Positions 1 through 8,928 of a stretch of DNA of 64,000 bases are shown here, one piece after another. Source of the stretch: Sediminibacterium sp. Lineage in GTDB: Bacteria; Bacteroidota; Bacteroidia; Chitinophagales; Chitinophagaceae. The first letter of the stretch is position 1, and each line of letters opens with the position of its first letter. Position numbers and translations under genes: made by a program. The stretch spans positions 124,001-188,000 of the forward strand of contig NZ_JAUYTR010000011.1 in assembly GCF_030695065.1 (NCBI RefSeq), read 5' to 3'. The notes beneath the pieces were generated by a model, which had not been told where the DNA came from, made no database searches, and was given only the letters and a program-made list of their open reading frames with translations.

Positions 1-323
1 ACCCATTTTGAAATAGGTTGTGACTGCATCGAATTTACATAATGAGAAAAATTAAACAGCTTTGAAGAGGCGGTATAAATTAAAACAAAAATGAAAAGAC
101 TGCACAGAAAGAATAAAACCCACTGATTTTTCATTGATATAATTTTGAACTGTTAAGTTCTACATCAATATTTCAAAAAACAATAGGATTAATAACCAAA
201 AAGGAAATAACGATAACCAAAAGAGAAATACCAGGGCTACTCTATCACAATTAAAAGAGAATCAATCTTAAGCTTTAAGGACAGAGATTTAGAGAAATCG
301 CTTATTAATTATAAAACCATAAA
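1..323. other. Non-coding stretch at window start
   Basis: AT-rich sequence with no convincing reading frame on either strand and no attC-like palindrome. It leads into the dispersed leader repeat that starts at about 324. If that repeat marks an old recombinase locus, this stretch may be what replaced the recombinase gene, but nothing here resembles it beyond the first nine codons contained in the repeat. Confidence 0.4.
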
Positions 324-438
324 AGCAATGCCACCTGACTCCCATGCATAGGTTTATAGGGTCAGTAATAAATTACAAACGAAACAATTGGGAAGGAATA
401 AATTGGGGTAACTAAATTTATGAATAAAGTTTAATATA
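324..438 (-). repeat. Dispersed leader repeat, copy 1 (solo)
   Basis: About 115 bp closely matching the sequence at 31912-32026 upstream of, and overlapping, the start of the tyrosine recombinase gene. The copy even preserves the first nine codons of that gene (MHGSQVALL on the minus strand) and then diverges. A shorter third copy lies at 10431-10489. All three are in the same orientation. It is probably the relic of a recombinase-gene promoter and leader. Confidence 0.75.
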
Positions 439-496
439 GAAAAAATATTCTTTTAATAACTATTGAAACCTTTTTGACAACATGGCGAACTTTTTT

Positions 497-1171
497 TCAC
501 CTCTGTTTTAGTAATCGCCTAATTGTAGCCAAGTGTGAAAGTAGAACCAAGGGAACTAAACAAGATGGCAACCAGTTAAAAGGAAAATATAATACTGCAA
601 TATTAGGTTGGTCAAAAGCAAACTGTTGAAATGGAATTGGGGCAGAAAGCATAGCATTAACAACAATGTTAAATAGTAGAATTAAACAAATAAAATTCCA
701 GATTAAGATATATTTTCTGCTCATTTTTTTCTTTATATAGCCAAAGTAATATATAATTGGCGCTGTTAAGCCAGACAGGATATCATAGTTCCGACCTTCA
801 AAAGTCATGAGTTCTGGAACAGACTTATTAACGAACAACCAATAAAGCGTTATTTCAACTGAAATTCTGACTGTATGCAAAATAGTCAAGTATTTTGCAT
901 CTAAACTGTCGAGGTATTGTCTACCTTTTGTAGTAATAAACAGTCCTGTTATGAAAATAAAGGGAGGTAAAATTAAAAGTAAGAATCTTGGCGGAATCGT
1001 GTCTGTTACGGTATAAAAGCCAGAAACCCCAATGATGGCTTGTACTGCTAGCCATGTTAATAAAATCAATATTGTTGTTTTGGAATAATTAGCGGATCTG
1101 TAGAATAGTCCAACCGCTAAAAATGTTGTTAGACCGAAAATTATGCTAATCTGTGCTGGTAAATTTTCCAT
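497..1171 (-). CDS. Multi-pass membrane protein of unknown function
   Basis: A protein of about 224 residues with six or seven hydrophobic segments spread along its length, so it is an integral inner-membrane protein. No catalytic motif was recognised. I prefer the internal Met (MENLPAQIS) at 1171 because the first membrane segment follows it directly; a start at 1189 adds six residues. It is followed on the same strand, further upstream, by a Crp-type regulator gene, but no shared function can be inferred. No clear cassette boundary is visible around it. Confidence 0.65.
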   Translation of the reverse strand: MENLPAQISIIFGLTTFLAVGLFYRSANYSKTTILILLTWLAVQAIIGVSGFYTVTDTIPPRFLLLILPPFIFITGLFITTKGRQYLDSLDAKYLTILHTVRISVEITLYWLFVNKSVPELMTFEGRNYDILSGLTAPIIYYFGYIKKKMSRKYILIWNFICLILLFNIVVNAMLSAPIPFQQFAFDQPNIAVLYFPFNWLPSCLVPLVLLSHLATIRRLLKQR

Positions 1172-1244
1172 AATTGTATTTATATGCAAAGATGGAAAAC
1201 TAATAATTTAGTACACTTGACAAAAGGCAAGAAATTAACTTCAA

Positions 1245-1853
1245 CTATAATTTGGCTCTAATACGACTTAAGGTACTATCTGTAATGCCTAAATAGGAAG
1301 CAATATGTTTTAAAGGCGCATATTTTAAAATTAGTGGTTTATTAACAAGTAAATTTTCATATCGCTCTTCTGCAGTTTGATTTATCATTGAATAGTTTCT
1401 TTTTTTTGTAGCAATAAATTCCCGCACTAGTATAGATCTTCCAAATTCACGAAAAGAAGGCTTATTATGAAACAACTGATTAAGTTGAGTGAAGTTTATT
1501 TTATAACCCATACAATCTGTTACTGCAAGCATAGTTGTTTCAGAAGGGTTACGATTAAAAAAAGAAGTTATTTCAAATGCAACATTGTTTTCAATAAAGA
1601 AATCGGTAGTAACTTCATTGCCTTCCAAATCATTCAGGTAAGAGCGTATCAACCCTTTCTCTAAAAAAAGGTAATCATCGCTTACTTTTCCTTTTTTTAG
1701 AATAATATCCCCTTTCTTAAATTCAAAATGTTGAAAATGGGTTGAAATAAATTCAGCATCTTCAAGTGGAATCTGAATGATGCTTAAAATGAAATTTATA
1801 AGTGTACGATTCTTCATTTGAAAGTTATTTGAGTCAGTTATAATCACAGCCAT
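1245..1853 (-). CDS. Crp/Fnr-family transcriptional regulator
   Basis: About 202 residues. Residues 30-150 look like a cyclic-nucleotide-binding beta-roll (GDIILKKGKVSDDYLFLEKG) and the C-terminus (KHIASYLGITDSTLSRIRAK) is a winged helix-turn-helix. This is the layout of the short Crp/Fnr proteins common in Bacteroidota. No Fnr-type cysteine cluster is seen, and the ligand cannot be told. A later start at Met13 (1817) is possible. The gene begins 3 bp after the end of the hydrolase gene 1857-2747, so the two probably share a transcript with the hydrolase first. Confidence 0.85.
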   Translation of the reverse strand: MAVIITDSNNFQMKNRTLINFILSIIQIPLEDAEFISTHFQHFEFKKGDIILKKGKVSDDYLFLEKGLIRSYLNDLEGNEVTTDFFIENNVAFEITSFFNRNPSETTMLAVTDCMGYKINFTQLNQLFHNKPSFREFGRSILVREFIATKKRNYSMINQTAEERYENLLVNKPLILKYAPLKHIASYLGITDSTLSRIRAKL

Positions 1854-1856
1854 GTC

Positions 1857-2747
1857 TTACTCTTTCATTAAGAATTTGTTACTCTTTAACGTTTTCTCTT
1901 TTATCCATCGAATAGAAATGTCAAAAGGAGCTGTATCACTATCATCAGATGCAGTATTGTGACCTAGTGTTCGAAACAGCCTGTACTCGTAAGGCTTACC
2001 TTGAACTTTAAGTGCATTTAATTCCGCTATACACAACTTAACAGGAATTTGTATATCCTTCTCACCAAAAAGCCAAAGTCCAGGAATTGAAAGAGCATTC
2101 AAAGATTGTTTAGGGTCAGTTGCTACGAAATGATACTTGTCTGGGTCATTTTTAGTGTGTTCAAACGCATCAGCGTCAGTATGATTTTCCCAAAATGAAT
2201 TGTTCCCATTAGTATAAAACTGAAATCGAAGTTGTTCTAAAGTTGTTATTGTGGGGCAACTAAATAAAACCATAAATTCACAAGTTGAATTTATGGTTGC
2301 TGTAATTGGAATGATCCATCCCGCTTGACTAAACCCAACTAATCCAATTGGTGTTTTTTTGTCGCTCAAATAAGTCCGAAATGTTTTTATAGCCTCATTT
2401 GCGTCATTAGCTAAAAGATTAATATTCGTTGTGTCAATATTATTAGTGCCAACCGTTGGTCCAACATATACACCACCAGATGCTCCAACCCCACGTTTGT
2501 CGTACGTAAATACCGAAATACCTTCTTTAGCAAGACGTTTTGCGAACTCCATTTCTCTTTTAACTGGGTCAGACCCGTGTACAATTATAACTGCTGCAAA
2601 TGGATTTTTAGGTTGTATAATTGAACCAGCAAGTGTTACGCCCTTACTTTCAAACTTTACATCTTGAATGGTAAAGTTAGTCGATTGAGCTAATGTAATT
2701 ACTGGTAAGGTTATCAATAATAACCAAAGTGATAAGTTAATATTCAT
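1857..2747 (-). CDS. Secreted alpha/beta hydrolase
   Basis: 296 residues with an N-terminal signal peptide ending near residue 20, so probably periplasmic. The alpha/beta-hydrolase landmarks are an HGSD oxyanion-loop motif near 57-60, a nucleophile elbow GFSQA with Ser140, an acid residue in GEKD (Asp231) and a catalytic His in LGHN (His263). The elbow has Ala in place of the last Gly of GxSxG. It resembles acyl-peptide-hydrolase or dienelactone-hydrolase-like esterases; the substrate is unknown. It is nearly contiguous with the downstream Crp-type regulator. Confidence 0.85.
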   Translation of the reverse strand: MNINLSLWLLLITLPVITLAQSTNFTIQDVKFESKGVTLAGSIIQPKNPFAAVIIVHGSDPVKREMEFAKRLAKEGISVFTYDKRGVGASGGVYVGPTVGTNNIDTTNINLLANDANEAIKTFRTYLSDKKTPIGLVGFSQAGWIIPITATINSTCEFMVLFSCPTITTLEQLRFQFYTNGNNSFWENHTDADAFEHTKNDPDKYHFVATDPKQSLNALSIPGLWLFGEKDIQIPVKLCIAELNALKVQGKPYEYRLFRTLGHNTASDDSDTAPFDISIRWIKEKTLKSNKFLMKE

Positions 2748-2776
2748 TTTAATTTGTTAAGGAAATTATGAGCTCA

Positions 2777-2948
2777 TTAATCATTGCTTTGATTATTGGG
2801 ATTCTTGGGTTTAACGATTTGTTTTAATTCATTCCAATCAAAAGGAATTGTCATAAAGAAAGACATCCAAGTTGCATGGAAAACAAAATAGAGTCCACTT
2901 CTTCAAAGGGGGCAAGTTGCTATGCCATTCAGTATATTTATTAATCAT
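2777..2948 (-). pseudogene. Decayed copy of small membrane-protein gene
   Basis: The minus strand starts with MINKYTEWHSNLPPLKK, matching the start of the intact 90-residue protein at 28702-28974. It then loses the central hydrophobic part by deletion and resumes in another frame with VFHATWMSFFMTIPFDWNE, matching the C-terminal half of that protein. It is therefore a deleted and frameshifted paralogue. It shows that cassette genes were once present in this left part of the window, where palindromic boundaries are now worn. Confidence 0.8.
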
Positions 2949-2978
2949 CGAGCTACAAATTTTATTTCAGCTACTTAG

Positions 2979-3344
2979 TTAGTCTTTTAGTTGAAAGTGA
3001 GGATTGTAAATCAAGCCTATAACATTTCCAAATGGGTCTTTAACAGTCGCTGTCATTAAATCTCCACCAACGCTATATGGTTTTTCATTTTCAGTTGCTC
3101 CTAATTCAATTAGTCGGTCAAAAGTTGATTGAATGTTCTCAACTCCCCAATAAGAAACTACACTTTCAACTTTATCAAAAGTTGGGTTATCTTCTGGTTG
3201 AAGTCCAAGTTCGTAACCTTTAATGTTGAAACCAACATAATAAGGTTCGTTGTAATAAGGATTCGTTTCAAATGCGTTTGCATACCATTCAGTCGCTTTT
3301 TGAATGTCTGAAACTTTGTAAATTGTTGTTCTAAGTCCTAACAT
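2979..3344 (-). CDS. VOC-family (glyoxalase/bleomycin-resistance fold) protein
   Basis: 121 residues, the usual length of a one-domain vicinal-oxygen-chelate protein. The start (LRTTIYKVSDIQKATEWYANAF) and end (VKDPFGNVIGLIYNPHF) are characteristic. It has no signal peptide, so it is cytosolic. The substrate cannot be told; such proteins include small-molecule-binding resistance proteins and isomerases. The upstream region carries an attI-like or promoter-like motif near 3420-3445. Confidence 0.85.
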   Translation of the reverse strand: MLGLRTTIYKVSDIQKATEWYANAFETNPYYNEPYYVGFNIKGYELGLQPEDNPTFDKVESVVSYWGVENIQSTFDRLIELGATENEKPYSVGGDLMTATVKDPFGNVIGLIYNPHFQLKD

Positions 3345-3418
3345 ACTATTTTTTTTAATTGGATATTTTTTTGATTTGAGGAGAAATATTGCTGGGTAAG
3401 TTTTTAAATGGCTACTAA

Positions 3419-3446
3419 AGCTTAAATATACACAACTCCTAAAACA
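3419..3446 (-). promoter_or_regulatory. attI-like / promoter-like motif, copy at 3.4 kb
   Basis: On the coding strand it reads GGAGTTGTGTATATTTAAG, one of four copies of a GAGTNNCGTATATTTA motif. The others are near 5190, 10390 and 30750. This copy lies about 77 bp upstream of the VOC gene but is not next to a recognisable cassette end, so it may be a promoter rather than an attachment site. Confidence 0.4.
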
Positions 3447-3593
3447 ACTTTGGGGAATTACATAAGGTTGTTGTAATTAAGAGGGGTTTGGGAGGATTGG
3501 GAGAGAAATAGCAAATTCAATCAGATTATAACTATTCACAACTCTGATTTTTCCTTAAACTAATAAATTTTTTTTGAGCCATAATTGTATAAC

Positions 3594-3623
3594 TGCTAAC
3601 GTTTTGGCAAAACCTAGTTAGTG
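3594..3623 (-). repeat. Minimal attC-like remnant
   Basis: A very short palindrome (GCTAACGTTTTGGCAAAAC then GTTAG) with the terminal boxes of the large attC-like sites but no middle. The GT39 gene stop codon lies inside GTTAG. The cassette end GTTAGTGG here pairs, with wobble positions, with CCGCTGAC near 5170 on the other side of the gene. Confidence 0.5.
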
Positions 3624-5141
3624 GTGGCTTTTCTTCTCTGCAATCTCATCTTTAATTCTTTTGTTAATTTCAATTTTTGAACCAATAAAGGCAAAAATTA
3701 AAGTTCCAAATTCTCTTGAATATTTGTTTGTAATAGAATCTGCAATTGATGAAGTTTCAAAAAAAGGTGAGGTTTCATTAAGTTCAACATATGATTCATT
3801 TGACTCCTTAATTCTTATTAAGTTCTCATAGTTTTTAGTGAGATCAAACCAATCTATATAATCAGCATTGAATGAAACTGCCTTTATATTTAGTTGTGTA
3901 TAATAATTAATTGCTCCTGCTTGTCCGTAATTGTCGCAGAGAATAAGTGTCTTTTCTTTATTCGGCATTATAGAATAAATGCTATCAACTTTTAAAGCCA
4001 ACTCTTTCCAACCTAACATATCAGCAAAATCTTGGGGCAATAAATGATCTTTACCATCTTCCCAACGAAGTAAACCAAAGTCTTTATAGGGCTTCGAATG
4101 TTGAATAATGTACTCGGGTGATTTGTTTGGAAACGCAACTTTGTAAATTGGTATAAATAATAATATAGGGATTGCAATCATTACTGGTTGCAAATATTTT
4201 TTCCAATTTTCTTTTAAAATATCTGCAAGATAAACAGAGCCAAAAGCAATATAAATAGGGTAAATTCCAATAGCATAATAGTCTTTTGCCTTAAAATAAA
4301 TAAACGTTATTAAAGTCAAGAAGATAGAAAAAATGAAAAGTCTATATTTTTGGAATGGCTTATAAAATAGCAAAGCATAAAAGGATGAAAAGATTACTAT
4401 TAGAGAGCCCATAAAAAAGAGCAATTGATTCTTCAAAAAGTTTAATCTATTTACATTTACTAATTGAGTTTCTGCCAATTCCTTTAAGTGGTGAAAGACC
4501 GGAAAATTGTTATTGTATTGCCAAATAAGATTTGGAAATACAATTGAAAGCCCAAGTAAAAGAGAAAAATAAAGTTCTTTTTTTACAAATATTATACGTT
4601 GTTCAGTTAATAAGATAGAAGGAAGTAATCCAATTAAAAGAAATACAATATTATACTTATTTAAAAAGGCAAAAGCAAAAACAATAGCACCAATGAAAAG
4701 CCATCTTATATTTTCTGTTTTAATATATTTGAGTACAATAAAATAAAAAGTCGTCCAACTCAACACGTCAAATGAGTTTGGCTGAAATAAGGTATTTAAT
4801 CTTAACAGGGCCGAAAATAAAACACATGTTGATCCTAAGATTAGAGCAAATAAATTTCCATTCAATTCTTCTATTGCTTTCCAAACTATAAAAATTGTCA
4901 TAGCTCCAAATAGTGCAGGAAAAAACTTAACCCAAAAAACGGATTTCCCAAGCAACAGAATTAAATAACCAATCCAAGAAGTAAATGGCGGAACAGACTG
5001 AAAACCCCAAGCCAAGTGTTGCCCTTGGTCAATGTGCAAATATTCATCTCGCTGTAAGTGGTAATCTGAACTTATCAAAAAGTATTGCAGCAAAAATTTA
5101 ATTATAATAAATCCTACTAAAATTATTGTCTTCTTTATCAT
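3618..5141 (-). CDS. GT39-type membrane glycosyltransferase
   Basis: About 507 residues and a strongly hydrophobic N-terminal two-thirds with around ten membrane segments. An early extracytoplasmic loop contains an acidic DE pair (QRDEYLHIDQGQHLAWGF), the pattern of dolichyl-phosphate-mannose-protein mannosyltransferase/ArnT-like enzymes (PMT family) that move sugars from lipid carriers. Start chosen at the Met preceding KKTIILVGF; the upstream 20 codons lack membrane character and run into the attI-like motif. It looks like a single-gene cassette. Confidence 0.8.
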   Translation of the reverse strand: MIKKTIILVGFIIIKFLLQYFLISSDYHLQRDEYLHIDQGQHLAWGFQSVPPFTSWIGYLILLLGKSVFWVKFFPALFGAMTIFIVWKAIEELNGNLFALILGSTCVLFSALLRLNTLFQPNSFDVLSWTTFYFIVLKYIKTENIRWLFIGAIVFAFAFLNKYNIVFLLIGLLPSILLTEQRIIFVKKELYFSLLLGLSIVFPNLIWQYNNNFPVFHHLKELAETQLVNVNRLNFLKNQLLFFMGSLIVIFSSFYALLFYKPFQKYRLFIFSIFLTLITFIYFKAKDYYAIGIYPIYIAFGSVYLADILKENWKKYLQPVMIAIPILLFIPIYKVAFPNKSPEYIIQHSKPYKDFGLLRWEDGKDHLLPQDFADMLGWKELALKVDSIYSIMPNKEKTLILCDNYGQAGAINYYTQLNIKAVSFNADYIDWFDLTKNYENLIRIKESNESYVELNETSPFFETSSIADSITNKYSREFGTLIFAFIGSKIEINKRIKDEIAEKKSHH

Positions 5142-5167
5142 TTGATGAGGTATGTTGAAATTACCGC

Positions 5168-5200
5168 TGACTCTTAAATATACGCAACTCTTAAAACACA
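5168..5200 (-). promoter_or_regulatory. attI-like / promoter-like motif, copy at 5.2 kb
   Basis: Coding-strand core AGAGTTGCGTATATTTAAG, matching copies near 3.4, 10.4 and 30.75 kb. It directly abuts the cassette end CCGCTGAC of the GT39 gene, the same position as in the 10.4- and 30.75-kb copies. It is either a worn attachment site or a conserved cassette promoter. Confidence 0.45.
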
Positions 5201-5270
5201 TATATACACTGTGAAATCAAACCGGGATTGATCATAAGTCAGATTAATGCATAAATTTATTTTATAGTTT

Positions 5271-5816
5271 TTATTCACATTTCATTCTGTGTGTTCGTTT
5301 TTCTACTTCTATAATTGAGTCGATAAAATCATTAATATTAAGTTCTTTTAATTCAGCATATACTTTTTTATCTTGATTGGCTTGTTCAGCTAATTCGTAT
5401 TTCATTTGCTGATATTTTATTCTTGCCCACTCATTTTTTCTTAAAAAGTTTCGAGTTAAAATATGTCTTTCTAATGCTAGGCTATCAATTGGGCAAACAT
5501 AAAGGTGATGCTTTACTATGTCTAAAATTTTATTTGTCAATTTCCCATTCCTTTTGAACACGTCTCTGTCTTTAATACCTTGATTTCCATTATGATAATA
5601 TCCTATTTTTTCCAGTCCTGATTTTATCTTTACAAAGTCCGTTTTCTTTGAATAGATAATGTCAATGTCTATAATTGGTTTTGAATGCAAATTTGGGACG
5701 GCAGTACTTCCAACATGTTCAATAATATAATCAAACCCATGAAGTCCATTTTCGATTTCACTTTTTATGTCCGTAAAATCTTTAATCCAATTTGATGTAT
5801 ATGTTTCTATTAGCAT
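5271..5816 (-). CDS. GrpB family protein (UPF0157)
   Basis: 181 residues. The motif VGSTAVPNLHSKPIIDIDI near residues 36-54 is the hallmark of GrpB/UPF0157 proteins, which have a nucleotidyltransferase-like fold. The central HHLYVC and the following helix-rich half match as well. The cellular role of the family is not established; some members are fused to dephospho-CoA kinase. No signal peptide. The gene stands alone between worn boundaries. Confidence 0.85.
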   Translation of the reverse strand: MLIETYTSNWIKDFTDIKSEIENGLHGFDYIIEHVGSTAVPNLHSKPIIDIDIIYSKKTDFVKIKSGLEKIGYYHNGNQGIKDRDVFKRNGKLTNKILDIVKHHLYVCPIDSLALERHILTRNFLRKNEWARIKYQQMKYELAEQANQDKKVYAELKELNINDFIDSIIEVEKRTHRMKCE

Positions 5817-5858
5817 TCTGTTTTACAATATTATCAGTGAGGTTTGGATCGTCTTAAA

Positions 5859-5996
5859 ATAACGTAAACTATTGGCGATATCAATTTTAGGGGCTGTCCT
5901 TCGTCACCGGGTTTTCAATGTACATTGTTGAGTTTCACATTTCTTAGTCTGTCTAAGCTACCGCTTTTTGAATTGAATTCGCCAATCCCTTATATG
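5859..5996 (-). repeat. Possible divergent attC-like site
   Basis: Starts with a TAACG box, has inverted arms ATTGGCGA at 5871-5878 and TCGCCAAT at 5979-5986, and inner arms CAATT/AATTG. It lacks a clear GTTRRRY right end. It fits the spacing of a worn attC site between GrpB and the next gene, but could be chance. Confidence 0.35.
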
Positions 5997-6027
5997 TTTT
6001 ATCGTCTATATTTATTACAATTCCGAC

Positions 6028-6426
6028 TTAGTTTGATTGCTCGTAAAACATATACGTAGCATTTTTATTTTTAAAGTTAACTGCTAAATTGGTTGTAGTA
6101 CTGCCAAATTGAAAGTCTAGACTTTGATAAATTTCTTTTATAGGATATGACAATTCAACAGTACTATCTTTTTGTATAAGTGCATAATAAAGCATCCTGT
6201 TATTGATATTGTAGAAAATTATTTGTTTACCGTTTTTGGAAACTTTAAAAGAAAGAATTACTTCAATTCCTTCTTGGTCGGCATCTATTGTACGGACTGA
6301 TTTTTTGTCCATTGACTTAATGTTTGCAAGTGCTTTGCCTTCATTAAGTGTCAAGGTTAATTAGTCTGATATTACTCTGATTTTGAGCCTGCCAAGTGCA
6401 TTAAAGGTAAAAATAAGAATCATCAT
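6028..6426 (-). pseudogene. Hypothetical gene with in-frame stop
   Basis: An open frame of 108 codons (6028-6354) has only TTG or an internal ATG (6312) as start. The same frame continues upstream to a tandem ATG at 6426 with hydrophobic residues (MMILIFTFNALG) but is broken by one TAA near residue 22. This suggests a secreted protein whose signal-peptide region carries a nonsense mutation, or a short protein starting at 6312. No family recognised. Confidence 0.45.
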
Positions 6427-6430
6427 AGTT

Positions 6431-7009
6431 TTAAAGTATGTTGTTAAGTTTTATATATTGAAGTAACATTATTGTTTTACCGTCTTTTATTTCTCCACTT
6501 TCAATCATTCTCATTGCTTGCATAATATCAAGTTCCAAAACTTCAATATTTTCTTCTTCGTGTTCAACTCCACCACCATCGTTAATTTTCATTTCTTTGT
6601 TATACTCAGCAATAAAGAAATACAAAATTTCTGTCACAGATCCAGGCGACATATATGCTTCAAATATTTTTCGTACTTCAGTAATTTTATATCCTGTTTC
6701 TTCTTCAGTTTCGCGTCTTATACATTCTTCAGCATTGTCTTTGTCCAATAAACCTGCACAAGCTTCTATTAACATTCCTGTTTCATTTCCATTTATAAAT
6801 GTTGGAAGTCGAAATTGTCTTGTAAGAATAACAGATTTTTGTTCTTTGTTGTAAAGCAATATTGTTGCACCATTACCCCTGTCATAAGCTTCCCTGCTTT
6901 GGGTCAATTTTGTTCCGTCCCTTTTTGAATATTCGTAAGTAATTTTTCTAAGTACATACCAATTATCGGAAAGAACTTTGGTGTCTAATATTTTTATGTT
7001 GTCTATCAT
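6431..7009 (-). CDS. nudK: NUDIX hydrolase, GDP-mannose pyrophosphatase type
   Basis: 192 residues, the length of NudK. The NUDIX box runs from GLLDKDN to REΤEEETGY-like residues (ECIRRETEEETGY), preceded by IEACAG as in NudK, and followed by AYMSPGSVTEILYFF. NudK hydrolyses GDP-mannose to GMP and mannose-1-phosphate; related members cleave ADP-ribose. The assignment to the NudK subgroup rests on motif context and is less sure than the superfamily call. Probably a cytosolic dimer needing magnesium. Confidence 0.8.
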   Translation of the reverse strand: MIDNIKILDTKVLSDNWYVLRKITYEYSKRDGTKLTQSREAYDRGNGATILLYNKEQKSVILTRQFRLPTFINGNETGMLIEACAGLLDKDNAEECIRRETEEETGYKITEVRKIFEAYMSPGSVTEILYFFIAEYNKEMKINDGGGVEHEEENIEVLELDIMQAMRMIESGEIKDGKTIMLLQYIKLNNIL

Positions 7010-7027
7010 TTATAGAATGTATGTTTA

Positions 7028-7056
7028 AATTGCCACTATGTATATGCTTGGCGATG
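7028..7056 (-). repeat. Short attC-like remnant left of esterase gene
   Basis: ATTGCCAC ... GCTTGGCGAT followed by GTTAGCAAAT. The GTTAGCAAA box pairs exactly with TTTGCTAAC at 8308-8316 on the other side of the esterase gene, so this is the downstream end of that cassette with a much reduced attC. Confidence 0.55.
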
Positions 7057-7069
7057 TTAGCAAATCGTT

Positions 7070-8290
7070 TTATTTATCTTTTATTAGTTGAGGTATATTG
7101 CTATATTTTACGAATAGTATTCCATCAAATCGTTCTTTCGCAATAAACCTCGCAGTATTTCCTCCACTTTCCATTCCCAATAAAGATTCATTAATAAAAT
7201 CATTTTGCTTATAATTCCTTAAGTTCAAAATAAATGCTTCTCTATTGAATCGATTTAAGTGATAAGCTAAGTAATTCTTATCATTATGTTCAAAGTCAAA
7301 ACTTCTATTATAATCAAGATTCTTACCACTGTATACATCAACTCCCAATGAATAATATTTGTTAACGTAGGTTTCTTTTAAGCTGTGTCCCATCCAATTA
7401 ACGCTGTTGTTTGGTTTGGGTTTATTCTCGATATGACTATTTTGTGCCCAAATTATGATTTTTGCTTCGGGATTATTTTCTTTGAACCATTTAATTGTTT
7501 CAAATAAAGATTTATCCCGAATATTGGCAGAAATAGGCCAGCCCATCATACTTCCAAATTCAATTTTTGAATAGGTCTCTTTAAAAATTTGATTAGATTT
7601 TTTAAGGGCTTCTATTTCATTTTGAGTTGTTCCTGATTTCAACAGCTTTTTTTCATTTTCTTTCATTATTTTAGTATACGTATCTAGAAATGAGACGAAT
7701 TCATCTCTTTGCTTGTAAAAACGTATTGTGTCTTTGTCATTTTCATATTGATACAGTTTATTGAAATTTCTAAACTCTACTTTTACCGACTTTGCAAATA
7801 CAGAATCAATTGGCATTACTATTTGAAACATTCGATTTATTAAAAAATTTTGTTGAGGCTGGCAATCAAAACCTTGAATCTTTAATTTTTTATCTTGAGA
7901 TTTAACATACTCCATTAATTCTAAAATCTCCTTAGAATGATAGTAAAAGTTTGAAGTGAATGATAATGTTAAATCTTTAGTTGATAAAGAATCAAATTGT
8001 TCCCAAGCTAAAGCACCGTCACCAAAACCCGATTCGAAAAGAATTAAATTAAACCCTAATTCTTTATGCAAGAACTTGACCAAGTCTGATTTAACCCTGA
8101 AAACTTCTCCAAGCCCGTGAGTATTTTCACCTAGTGCAATTATCTCAACATCTTTTAATATTTCACGAAGTGCCGGTAAATTATTAAAATCTCTTAAATC
8201 TGATGTAAACTCTATTTTGTGGTTAATTAAAGTTTGTGCTTTACAAGTAGTAGAAAGAAATAGTAAAATTATTATCAAAATTTTGTTCAT
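7070..8290 (-). CDS. Erythromycin-esterase-family protein, secreted
   Basis: 406 residues with a signal peptide (LLFLSTTCKAQ). Family landmarks are GENTHG at 54-59 with His58, an ESGFG segment with Glu86, and WAQNSHI with His286, all expected of the Ere superfamily (EreA/EreB hydrolyse the macrolide lactone ring via Glu/His residues). Many family members do not act on macrolides, so drug resistance is only a possibility. Export to the periplasm is unusual compared with cytosolic EreA/B. Terminal pairs GTTAGCAAA/TTTGCTAAC mark it as one cassette. Confidence 0.8.
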   Translation of the reverse strand: MNKILIIILLFLSTTCKAQTLINHKIEFTSDLRDFNNLPALREILKDVEIIALGENTHGLGEVFRVKSDLVKFLHKELGFNLILFESGFGDGALAWEQFDSLSTKDLTLSFTSNFYYHSKEILELMEYVKSQDKKLKIQGFDCQPQQNFLINRMFQIVMPIDSVFAKSVKVEFRNFNKLYQYENDKDTIRFYKQRDEFVSFLDTYTKIMKENEKKLLKSGTTQNEIEALKKSNQIFKETYSKIEFGSMMGWPISANIRDKSLFETIKWFKENNPEAKIIIWAQNSHIENKPKPNNSVNWMGHSLKETYVNKYYSLGVDVYSGKNLDYNRSFDFEHNDKNYLAYHLNRFNREAFILNLRNYKQNDFINESLLGMESGGNTARFIAKERFDGILFVKYSNIPQLIKDK

Positions 8291-8310
8291 ATAGATTCAT
8301 TAAAATGTTT

Positions 8311-8420
8311 GCTAACGTTCCAGGTTTTGGGCAGTTTGGATAATCTGTGTTCCTACTGCTGGCTTGGCCACTACTGACGCGATTAGTTAAAGCCTAACTT
8401 GCGTAAGGCATTTTGTTGCC
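8311..8420 (-). repeat. attC-like site 1 (short form)
   Basis: Starts GCTAACG, ends TTGTTGCC. Conserved parts are CTGCTGGCTTGGCCACTACTGA and AACTTGCGTAAGGC. Compared with the usual 165-bp form it lacks about 55 bp of the central arm; site 3 has the same deletion. Confidence 0.85.
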
Positions 8421-8430
8421 TGCTGCCTTC

Positions 8431-8895
8431 TTATTCTCCTGCTATCTTAGCTTTCTTAATTGTTCTGATAAAACTAATCATCAGTAAGACTTGTGCAAGA
8501 AAAAACATTACAAAGACTATAGGAATAAACTTTATCCTCAATTCAATTGAGTTAATCAAATCATTTTGATTCGAAGACGTAATTTCTAAAAAGATGTATG
8601 GTAATTTTAAATAAGTAACAGTTGACAAAGTCAAAAAGGCGTGAAAAGAAAATAAAATCCAGTTTATTTTGTCGGCCCTGTTAGAGAATAACCAATTCCC
8701 AATTATCATAAAACATATCAGTGTCAGTACAAATAACTTCCATGCAAATTGTGGTGGATTTAAAGTTGTATGCCAAGCCTGAATATCAGAAGTTACAAAG
8801 TCGATTATTAAAGGTAAAGTCAAAAATAAGAGACTTAGAAAAGCAAGAAAAGGAACATATGGTTTTTTCATAGCATAATAGGCTGCTTTAATCAT
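8431..8895 (-). CDS. Four-helix membrane protein, cassette paralogue A
   Basis: 154 residues with four hydrophobic segments (about 12-32, 45-65, 78-98, 125-145) and a charged C-terminus. No family was recognised. It is about 90 percent identical by eye to the cassette protein at 60139-60603, including the surrounding cassette ends, so the cassette has been copied or acquired twice. The few differences are conservative, which suggests both copies are under selection. Inner-membrane location is inferred; function unknown. Confidence 0.75.
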   Translation of the reverse strand: MIKAAYYAMKKPYVPFLAFLSLLFLTLPLIIDFVTSDIQAWHTTLNPPQFAWKLFVLTLICFMIIGNWLFSNRADKINWILFSFHAFLTLSTVTYLKLPYIFLEITSSNQNDLINSIELRIKFIPIVFVMFFLAQVLLMISFIRTIKKAKIAGE

Positions 8896-8928
8896 TTATT
8901 AGATCAAAACTTATTACATTGTTTACTG

